From Opitutales bacterium (lineage in GTDB: Bacteria > Verrucomicrobiota > Verrucomicrobiia > Opitutales > UBA2987), in assembly GCA_021772515.1 (NCBI GenBank), contig JAJFLU010000024.1, positions 26,745 through 90,744 of the forward strand: a DNA stretch of 64,000 bases, written 5' to 3'. Under the pieces are notes generated by a model. That model did no database searches, had not been told where the DNA came from, and saw nothing but the letters and a program-made list of their open reading frames with translations. Made by a program: the position numbers and the translations under genes. How positions within the stretch are numbered: position 1 is the stretch's first letter; every line of letters begins with the position of its first letter. Below, piece after piece: positions 8,887-15,232 of the stretch.

Positions 8887-10251
8887 TCAGGCCACGAAGC
8901 GAGATACTATCTCGAGGATCTGCCCTTTTCTCTCTTTCCAATTTTTTGTGTTCTGCTCTTTGACCAATCGCAGAATCTCCGCCAGTTCTTCTCGTCCAAT
9001 GGTCGGCACATCCGATTGCCCCGTAATCATCAGTTGCGGCATCTTCGCTTCCAAGGCCCGTCGAAAGTCCTCTCTTCCGGGTCGAAAATAGTGCGTCAGG
9101 ACCACGTCAACGGTTCGGTGGCCGGTCACTTTTTTAATCAATTCCATTTCGACGCCAGAGAGCAAAGCCAACGTCACCCAAGTTACACGAAACGAATGAA
9201 AGTCGATCACCGAGGCTTTCTTTAATCCAACTTCCCTCTCAACATGAAGGTTTCCTCTGTGATTGGGATCTTCTTCGCTACCATTCGATTGCCGATCATA
9301 AAACCCGGCCTCTTTGAGCACTTTCCTTACGCGCCAGGTAATACCGTCCGGGTTGGAACGATACATCTTGGCAAGTTCAGGAAATACATATTCGTCGGAT
9401 GACGATGGCTGACTATTTATCTCGTCAAATAACAACGGAAACAGCGGTATATCCACCCGCTCTCCCGTTTTGGAAGTGGTTACACGCACAAATCGTGCTT
9501 TAAGGTCGGTTTCTCTTCTCTTGAGAAGGCAGCAATCGCCTTTGCGCATGGCCGTACACATGCCTGTAATAATGGCCGGACGTATAAACGCATGTTCCTT
9601 CCGTAGCACAACCTCTATAATTTCCGAAAGCTCATCGGGAGAAAACGGCCTGCGAAATACCGTATCTTCAACCTTGGTCGGTATGCCTTCAAACGGATTA
9701 TCCGTCAGGCCAGCCTTCTTTTTCAACTTCTCAAAAGTGGACCGCAAAAGGATCAACCCGTTGTTGTATGTCTTACCCGAAACGCCTCTTTTTTCTTCCG
9801 AACGCAAGAACGCCTCGGCAATGTTGCTCTGAACATCGGCCATTTCAACCGCTTTGGGAAAATTGCCACGCACAAATACAGCGAACCGCTTAAACAGCGA
9901 ATTTACTTGCGCGACATACCGCGTGCTTGGCCTGCGCTTTCTCGGAATCTTCCTCCATGCATCGAACATTTCATCCAGGATAATTGCTCCGACTTTGCTG
10001 CCGGTGCGAATCGCATGGATCTTTTGCAACAGTTCTTCCGATTGGCCCTTTTTGCGAAATTCCGTCGTCACCTCGTTTAGTTTTTGTAAAGCTCGCTCGC
10101 GAGAGCGCTCAAATGCAACATCGCCCTGGCCGCGAAGGGACTTGGGACGCTTGCCGCGAATTTCCACTCCAAGGTTGACGAATTCCCGTTTCCCATCGAT
10201 CATGGGTCTTCCGTAGAACCATTTTGCATCCTTTCTGATCTCTAGTGTCAT
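8887..10251 (-). CDS. Tyrosine-type site-specific recombinase (integrase)
   Basis: This 454-aa protein has the full phage-integrase catalytic set. Arg236 is in TAMRKGD and Lys261 in VTTSKTGERVDIPL. His352-x-x-Arg355 is in FHSFRVTWVT, His378 in VTGHRT, and the nucleophile Tyr388 in THYFRP. The N-terminal ~110 residues give an Arm/SAM-like DNA-binding region and residues 110-190 the core-binding domain. It would catalyse integration and excision of the element. Its 5' end lies about 140 bp from the tRNA-fMet fragment, the usual arrangement for an integrase beside its attachment site. The gene looks intact, so the island could still be mobile. Confidence 0.93.
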   Translation of the reverse strand: MTLEIRKDAKWFYGRPMIDGKREFVNLGVEIRGKRPKSLRGQGDVAFERSRERALQKLNEVTTEFRKKGQSEELLQKIHAIRTGSKVGAIILDEMFDAWRKIPRKRRPSTRYVAQVNSLFKRFAVFVRGNFPKAVEMADVQSNIAEAFLRSEEKRGVSGKTYNNGLILLRSTFEKLKKKAGLTDNPFEGIPTKVEDTVFRRPFSPDELSEIIEVVLRKEHAFIRPAIITGMCTAMRKGDCCLLKRRETDLKARFVRVTTSKTGERVDIPLFPLLFDEINSQPSSSDEYVFPELAKMYRSNPDGITWRVRKVLKEAGFYDRQSNGSEEDPNHRGNLHVEREVGLKKASVIDFHSFRVTWVTLALLSGVEMELIKKVTGHRTVDVVLTHYFRPGREDFRRALEAKMPQLMITGQSDVPTIGREELAEILRLVKEQNTKNWKERKGQILEIVSRFVA

Positions 10252-10390
10252 CTCATAAGCCTCCAGTCTATTTTATTCTATTCGAACATTGCGGAACAAC
10301 GTGGCACAACTATGACGCCGTTTGGGGCGTTTGTCAAAGTTTTAACCACAGAAAGCGTTATTAATTTCATAACTAATTGGTAATCAATAC

Positions 10391-10447
10391 TAGCTCTGTG
10401 GGCTCATAACCTGAAGGTCGCGGGTTCAAATCCCGCCCCTGCACCCA
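10391..10447 (+). repeat. 3' fragment of initiator tRNA-fMet (CAU): island attachment site
   Basis: The sequence from TAGCTC to the encoded CCA aligns with the last three quarters of an initiator tRNA. It has the GGG-CTCATAA-CC(T) anticodon arm with CAT at 10405-10407, then GAAGGTCG, a T-arm GCGGG-TTCAAAT-CCCGC, and the 3' acceptor strand CCCTGCA ending in CCCA. The three-G anticodon stem and the GAAGGTCG variable region are initiator-specific. No 5' acceptor strand or D-stem precedes it, so it is not a functional tRNA gene. Lying next to the recombinase, it fits the duplicated 3' end left at one boundary of an element integrated into tRNA-fMet. The intact tRNA should lie left of the window. 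Confidence 0.8.
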
Positions 10448-10458
10448 ATTTCAACATC

Positions 10459-10486
10459 CTCTAAGCCAAACACTTAGGGTTTTTTT
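10459..10486 (+). terminator. Rho-independent terminator of the tRNA-fMet locus
   Basis: CTAAG pairs with CTTAG around a 7-nt loop, with further C-G and U-G pairs at the base, followed at once by seven T residues. It lies just after the encoded CCA. It is most simply the native terminator of the tRNA gene, which supports the fragment being the chromosomal side of the integration site. Confidence 0.7.
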
Positions 10487-10499
10487 GTACGAGGCAAAT

Positions 10500-11378
10500 T
10501 CACCGATTCGGCAGGAATTTATCCAGGTAGCTTTGGTAGTTGGAATTTCCCAGAGATTCGATGCTCCTGCCCAGGGTTGCGTCGTCGATCCAGCCCTTGC
10601 GGTAGGCAATTTCCTCCGGGCAGGAGATTTTCATCCCTTGCCTGCGTTCGATAACCTGTACGAAATTTGAGGCGTCAAGCAGGCTATCATGGGTTCCGGT
10701 GTCCAGCCAGGCGGTTCCCCGCCCCAAAAGCGCCACATGAAGCTGCCCTTTTTGCATATAAGCGCGGTTCAGGTCGGTGATTTCCAATTCCCCCCGCGCG
10801 GAGGGCTTCAACTGGCCTGCCATGAGGGGGGCCTGCTCATCATAAAAGTAAATTCCGGGAACGGCGAATGGCGAGCGCGGTTTGGCAGGCTTTTCCTCAA
10901 TCGAAAGCGCCTCCCCCGACTCCGAAATCTCGACCACTCCATAATTGCCGGGATCCGATACCTGATAGCCGAAAATTGTGGCGCCACTTTGCCTGGCGTC
11001 AGCGGCAAGCAGGGTTTTTGGCAAATCATGCCCGTAAAACAGATTATCCCCCAAAATTAACGCCGAAGGGCCACCTTCCAGAAATTCCTCAGCGATGATA
11101 AGAGCCTGTGCAAGTCCCTCTGGTCGAGGCTGCTCCGCATAGGAGAAATTCATTCCGAATTGACTTCCGTCCTCTAACAATTTTCGAAAAAGAGGCAAAT
11201 CCGATGGAGTGGAAATTATCAAAACCTCTTTGATATCCGACAACATGAGGACCGACAGCGGATAATATACCATCGGCTTATCGTAAACGGGCATCAATTG
11301 TTTGCTCACTGCGATGGTCAATGGAAACAGGCGTGACCCCGAACCTCCGGCCAGAACTATTCCTTTTCTTTTTTTCAT
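10500..11378 (-). CDS. rfbA: Glucose-1-phosphate thymidylyltransferase
   Basis: This 292-aa protein makes dTDP-glucose from glucose-1-phosphate and dTTP, the first step of the dTDP-rhamnose pathway for surface polysaccharides. The nucleotide-binding signature GIVLAGGSGSRLFPLT opens the protein. It is followed by SKQLMPVYDKPMVYYPLS, the LILGDNLFYG metal/sugar segment, VPGIYFYDEQ and GTAWLDTGTHDSLLDAS. All are diagnostic of RfbA/RmlA, and length matches the family. It stands alone in the window, without rfbB/C/D beside it, and is the first core gene to the right of the island boundary. It is divergent from the cupin gene across a ~150-bp gap that should hold both promoters. Confidence 0.95.
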   Translation of the reverse strand: MKKRKGIVLAGGSGSRLFPLTIAVSKQLMPVYDKPMVYYPLSVLMLSDIKEVLIISTPSDLPLFRKLLEDGSQFGMNFSYAEQPRPEGLAQALIIAEEFLEGGPSALILGDNLFYGHDLPKTLLAADARQSGATIFGYQVSDPGNYGVVEISESGEALSIEEKPAKPRSPFAVPGIYFYDEQAPLMAGQLKPSARGELEITDLNRAYMQKGQLHVALLGRGTAWLDTGTHDSLLDASNFVQVIERRQGMKISCPEEIAYRKGWIDDATLGRSIESLGNSNYQSYLDKFLPNR

Positions 11379-11529
11379 CGATCAATTGCCAATCTCATCT
11401 CAGACAGCGCGAATCTTCGATAATTGCTCCAAAATCGCAAGGACGGAATCAACCGTCGGTGGTAAAACAGACTCTGTAAATGGGTAAGCGTTGACACCGG
11501 TGCCTTTTGCGGGGATGAACACTTGGGGT

Positions 11530-11928
11530 ATGAAGGGAAAGTTTTTGCCGATTTCTGATAGCGAGCCAATCACTCTGGATTGGGGAATTTTAAGATGGCT
11601 TAGTCAGCCCGAATTAAATGGAGCGGAAAAGCTGGTGGTTATCGAGGTCAGCCTGCTCCCCGGCCACGGCCACAATTTTCACAAACATCCTCAGCAGGAG
11701 GAGGTCATCTATGTGATCGAGGGGTCGGTAGAGCAGTGGCTGGAAGGGGAAAAGCGTGATCTCGATCCGGGAGATTCCATTTTCATCCCCGCCGATACCG
11801 TGCATGCCTCTTTCAATATGTCATCGGGAAATGTAAAGCTTTTGGCTATATTGGGACCAGCGGTAGGCGACGAGGGTTACGAACTCGTCGATGTCAGCGA
11901 CGAGGAGCCCTGGAAGTCTTTACGCTAA
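11530..11928 (+). CDS. Cupin-domain protein
   Basis: This is a single-domain cupin of about 132 aa. The metal-binding motif 1 is GHGHNFHKHPQQEEVIYVIEG, with HxH and a downstream Glu. Motif 2 is DPGDSIFIPADTVHASFN, with a final His. Such small cupins bind a metal and act as sugar-binding, isomerase or oxygenase-type proteins; the substrate here cannot be told. The ORF track starts at a TTG (11491). ATG at 11515 or 11530 gives a more usual N-terminus (MKGKFLPI), though no ribosome-binding site decides between them. Confidence 0.8.
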   Translation: MKGKFLPISDSEPITLDWGILRWLSQPELNGAEKLVVIEVSLLPGHGHNFHKHPQQEEVIYVIEGSVEQWLEGEKRDLDPGDSIFIPADTVHASFNMSSGNVKLLAILGPAVGDEGYELVDVSDEEPWKSLR

Positions 11929-11972
11929 CCAATTAGTTACCTTGTAGCTCTCCTTGTCGGGGTGAATTTTCG

Positions 11973-12163
11973 ATGAAAAGGCGCAATTTCATCAAAGGAA
12001 TCACCGCAATAAACGGCGCGGCTACTGCCTCTTTGAAGTGACTCCGAAAATCTGGGAAACCCATATAAGAGCCATAGAGTCAACGCGGGTTGCAGGCTCA
12101 AAAGTAGAGACGCTGGCCACCTTTGTCGTCGAAGCGGGAAAACCCGGCACACGCCGCGCTTGA
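11973..12163 (+). pseudogene. Relic of a Tat-exported protein gene
   Basis: An ATG at 11973 opens MKRRNFIKGITAINGAATAS, which looks like a twin-arginine signal peptide, but a stop follows after 22 codons. In another frame a coding-like tail (SKVETLATFVVEAGKPGTRRA, stop at 12161-12163) runs up to the next intergenic space. The simplest reading is a gene reduced by internal deletion and frameshift to its two ends. The original family cannot be identified. The whole gap between the cupin and the ferritin-like gene (about 370 bp) holds nothing else recognisable. Confidence 0.4.
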
Positions 12164-12299
12164 AAATCGAATAGTGTAGTTGTCACAATATTTGCCCGAA
12201 CTTCGACAATTCATGCGGAGCGGGTTTTGGTATTATCGGGTATAATTCTTTAAATCCGAAGGAGTGTCCGTGTCAGAAGGATAATAGGAGGAATACGAA

Positions 12300-12755
12300 A
12301 TGGGCGTCGAGACAGCAAAAGATGTACTAGATCACGCGAGAGCTTTCCATCGCCAGTTGCGCGATTTTTATTCACAGTTACAGGAGATTACCACCAAAGA
12401 GAGATTGAGGCTGCTCCTCGAGTATCTCAGTGCGCATGAAAAACAGCTCGAGGATAACCTGGAAGCCTACGAGGATGTGGCCGAAAAAAATGTGCTCGAT
12501 TCCTGGTTCCAATATCCGCCCGAGCATATCCACGATGTTCCATTTGAAGATATCGATAAAATTGAAGACCTGTCCATCGATGAAATCATCAATATCGGAT
12601 TAAAATTCGATGACATGCTACTAAAATTATACGAGGAATCCGCTGATAAAGCTGAATTGGAGGGTGCCAGAGATGTCTTTAAAAACCTCGTCGAAAAGCA
12701 GAAGGTGGCTCGGCGGAATTTCGTCCGGCAGACGCTCCGCACCGAAGATCTTTAG
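12300..12755 (+). CDS. Small helical, ferritin-like protein
   Basis: This 151-aa protein is almost all helix. The pattern LLEYLSAHEKQLEDNLEAYED resembles the ExxH helix of ferritin-like and rubrerythrin-like four-helix bundles, and later helices (DDMLLKLYEESADKAELEGARDVF) fit the same layout. Similar proteins bind a di-iron centre or act in stress responses, but the second metal motif is not obvious, so the metal site is uncertain. A strong AGGAGG ribosome-binding site lies just upstream of the ATG, suggesting good expression. No close operon partner; the next gene starts 109 bp later. Confidence 0.55.
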   Translation: MGVETAKDVLDHARAFHRQLRDFYSQLQEITTKERLRLLLEYLSAHEKQLEDNLEAYEDVAEKNVLDSWFQYPPEHIHDVPFEDIDKIEDLSIDEIINIGLKFDDMLLKLYEESADKAELEGARDVFKNLVEKQKVARRNFVRQTLRTEDL

Positions 12756-12864
12756 GAAACTGTAAACTTTCCGGCAATTAACTGTCGGAAGCGATTCCAT
12801 ACGATCCGCATTTTGAGTCTTGTAAGCGGAAGACGGTTCTAGTAATTAGATAGAACACTCACGT

Positions 12865-13434
12865 ATGTCATCGCAGATGAAAACTTCGACGATCAATTCT
12901 GAAAATTCCCTTTGGCAGAAAAGTCAATTATCGGAAATCGTTGTTCTTTTGGGCTTGTCGGTGACGGTTCCGTTTCTGATCCATCTTTTCCCGATATGGG
13001 GCGCGCTTCCTCTGGGAGCCTACTTGTTGCCAATGTTTTATGCGCCGCTACTGGCCGCATTATTTTGCCGAATCCATGTTGGGGTTGTCGTATGCCTTTT
13101 TGGACCTTGGTTGAATATGCAGCTAACCGGCCAACCGGAATCGACATTCGCCATCCTGCTCACTGCCCAATTGCTGGTTTTTTACGTTTTACTAAAAGGA
13201 CTGACCTTTCGCGGAAGAAGTCAGCGGCAATGGTATTTTGGCCCGCTTTCATTTCTGGCTACCAAAGGCCTGATAATGGTGCTTCTCCTAATTTTCCCTA
13301 CGTTTCTGACTCGAATTTCTCCCTTTGAATTTTTCCTGAATTCCACAATCTACGCCTTTCCGGGATTGGTCATAATCAGCCTGATCGGATGGCTGGCAAT
13401 CCTCACCTACCCCTCGGAATCAAGCGCGTCTTAA
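12865..13434 (+). CDS. Integral membrane protein resembling an ECF transporter S component
   Basis: This 189-aa protein has about five or six hydrophobic segments. Its central GALPLGAYLLPMFYAPLLAA...GPWLNMQLTG section has the look of substrate-specific (S) components of energy-coupling-factor transporters, which are about this size. S components bind a vitamin or other small ligand and dock onto shared A/A'/T modules; none of those is in this window. The phosphoribosyltransferase starts only 2 bp after its stop, so the pair is cotranscribed and probably deals with one substrate such as a base. Family placement is tentative. Confidence 0.5.
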   Translation: MSSQMKTSTINSENSLWQKSQLSEIVVLLGLSVTVPFLIHLFPIWGALPLGAYLLPMFYAPLLAALFCRIHVGVVVCLFGPWLNMQLTGQPESTFAILLTAQLLVFYVLLKGLTFRGRSQRQWYFGPLSFLATKGLIMVLLLIFPTFLTRISPFEFFLNSTIYAFPGLVIISLIGWLAILTYPSESSAS

Positions 13435-13436
13435 AG

Positions 13437-13838
13437 ATGGAAGAGGTTACCTTTCAGGAAATATCCCGCCGTCTCCACGAAACCAAATTTCCGGCCATCG
13501 ATTGCGTAATTGGAATACTCAATGGCGGCAGGGTTCCCGCGACTCTCCTGGCCCATCAGTTAAAGGTTCCCCTCGTATTTCTATCCATAAACTATCGGGA
13601 TGAGGATAACAACCCGCGCTATGAAGACCCGAAATTGTTTTCTGCGCCCGAAAGTTTGCCCGTGGATGGGGCAATTCTCCTCGTTGACGACGTATCCGTT
13701 TCCGGCAAGACAATGCAGGTGGCCAGAGAGCAATTGAGCCACTGCCGAGTAACCACCTTCGTTCTCAAAGGCCGAGCGGACCACGTCCTCTTCCCCGAGT
13801 TCAAAGACTGTGTAAACTGGCCCTGGAAATCGATTTAA
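13437..13838 (+). CDS. Phosphoribosyltransferase-family protein
   Basis: The ORF track begins at 13389, inside the upstream gene. The ATG at 13437, two bases after that gene's stop, is the natural start and gives 133 aa. The PRPP-binding loop is ILLVDDVSVSGKTM, the standard type I PRTase signature. The N-terminal GILNGGRVPATLLAHQL resembles the GGxxP strand-loop of hypoxanthine/xanthine PRTases, and RYEDPKLF fits the flexible loop. It would transfer a phosphoribosyl group to a base or serve as a regulatory PRTase. The coupling to a putative transporter S component suggests salvage of the imported compound. Confidence 0.8.
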   Translation: MEEVTFQEISRRLHETKFPAIDCVIGILNGGRVPATLLAHQLKVPLVFLSINYRDEDNNPRYEDPKLFSAPESLPVDGAILLVDDVSVSGKTMQVAREQLSHCRVTTFVLKGRADHVLFPEFKDCVNWPWKSI

Positions 13839-13890
13839 ACTCGATCGCTGAATATGGCATGGGGCAAGAGGATTACCTGATGCCTGATTT

Positions 13891-14883
13891 TCAATAAAGC
13901 CAGTTGCGGTAGGGTTCCAGGCCTTTCGAGTTGGCTACTTCCGCTACTTTGTCGGCGATGGTTTTGCGGTCGTCTTCCGTCAGCGAGGTGAAGCGTTTAG
14001 CGATGTCGATATTTTGGCGGAGATTTTCGAGGTTCGGCATTCCACTGACCAGCGAACAAATAGGCAAAGACAGGACGAACCACAAATTTTCTTCCAGCGA
14101 GAGTCGGTCCGGGACAATGGATTTGCCATTGTATTTCCTCAAGACACGGCCGGAACTCATCGCTTTCATGGCCAGTGGAGCGTAACCTTGTTCAACGAGT
14201 TTGGGCAGGACTTTTAAAGTAAAACTGTCGCGAGCGATGGTATCAATTGTGCTGATGGGCATGAGGCAGGTTTTCAGCGGGCCGCCCTTGGCCAATTCGA
14301 GCACTCTCAAATGCGCGGAGGTTACAGTGTGGCCGGAGAATCCACAATGGCGGACTTTGCCCTCCTCCTGTGCTTTCAGCATGACGGGGAGCATCTCGGG
14401 GACGCGGTTTTCGGCATCTCCCGGGCTGCTGACGGTGTGAATCATCCAAAGGTCGATGTAGTCGGTCTTCATACGACGCAAAGACTCTTCAAGCTGCTGG
14501 CGAGGGGAGGGGCCTTCGCGGGAGTCCGCCTTGGACATTATAAAGACCTGTTCGCGGTATTTTGGCGTCAAATATTTGCCATATCTTTCCTCGCTCCGGC
14601 CACCGTTGTATTTCCAGGCATTGTCAAAAAACCGGACTCCGTTTTCGAGCGAGGTTTCGATGATTCGCTCGCATTCGGATTCACTGCTGATGCCGATATG
14701 GTAGCCGCCGACGCCGAGGATTGTCAGTAGCTCACCGGTGTCGGCAAACGGCCGCCGGGGCAGCAAAAGCCCGAGTTTGTCCGAATCGCCAGCGCTGATC
14801 TTGGCAGCCTCGACTTGACCAGGATACAGAAGTGGCGCACCTGCCGCGCCGATGAGAGCGCGTAAAAATGTTCGGCGATCCAT
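13891..14883 (-). CDS. Aldo/keto reductase with N-terminal twin-arginine signal
   Basis: This 330-aa protein starts MDRRTFLRALIGAAGAPLL, a Tat-type signal, so export of the folded, probably NADP-bound enzyme is likely. The AKR barrel follows, with recognisable catalytic residues: Asp and Tyr in FFDNAWKYNGGRSEERYG, Lys in VFIMSKADSREG and His in DLWMIHTVSS. It reduces an aldehyde or ketone; the substrate is unknown. It is the last gene of the minus-strand molybdenum-hydroxylase operon, 76 bp after the MoaD-like gene. It could process an aldehyde that the hydroxylase also handles, but the link is only positional. Confidence 0.85.
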   Translation of the reverse strand: MDRRTFLRALIGAAGAPLLYPGQVEAAKISAGDSDKLGLLLPRRPFADTGELLTILGVGGYHIGISSESECERIIETSLENGVRFFDNAWKYNGGRSEERYGKYLTPKYREQVFIMSKADSREGPSPRQQLEESLRRMKTDYIDLWMIHTVSSPGDAENRVPEMLPVMLKAQEEGKVRHCGFSGHTVTSAHLRVLELAKGGPLKTCLMPISTIDTIARDSFTLKVLPKLVEQGYAPLAMKAMSSGRVLRKYNGKSIVPDRLSLEENLWFVLSLPICSLVSGMPNLENLRQNIDIAKRFTSLTEDDRKTIADKVAEVANSKGLEPYRNWLY

Positions 14884-14959
14884 CTGTCAAATCATAGCCA
14901 AGTGTTCGCTCAACTCAAGCAACTTTGCAAAAACAATGCGACACCGGATTGGTTGCTGT

Positions 14960-15223
14960 TTAACCGCCGCTCATGGCCGGGAGAAAGTTAATCTCGCTTT
15001 CGGACGAAACCTTTTGGCGGAGGCCGAGAGGGGAAACTTCGCTATCGACAAAGACCGCGATAGTCGGCTTGAGACGATCTCCTTTGCACAGGCGTTCACG
15101 AATACCGGAGTGGACTACCTCAAGGCTCTCTATTATCTCACGGACCGTTGCGCCCTCGACCGAGACCTGCTCACGACCACCTGTGAGGTTCTGCATTTGC
15201 GGGGGAATCCAGACCGTGGCCAT
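14960..15223 (-). CDS. MoaD/ThiS-family sulfur-carrier-like protein
   Basis: This 87-aa protein has the beta-grasp pattern of MoaD/ThiS: VWIPPQMQNLTGG, VREIIESL, KPTIAVFVD, EINFLPAMSGG. It ends in the Gly-Gly tail that such carriers use for adenylation and thiocarboxylate formation. It begins 9 bp after the Mo-subunit stop (15233) and so belongs to the same operon. A carrier in a molybdenum-hydroxylase operon could serve molybdopterin synthesis or deliver sulfur to the cofactor. No MoaE or adenylating partner is nearby, so it would have to use enzymes encoded elsewhere. Confidence 0.8.
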   Translation of the reverse strand: MATVWIPPQMQNLTGGREQVSVEGATVREIIESLEVVHSGIRERLCKGDRLKPTIAVFVDSEVSPLGLRQKVSSESEINFLPAMSGG

Positions 15224-15232
15224 TTTATTAAA

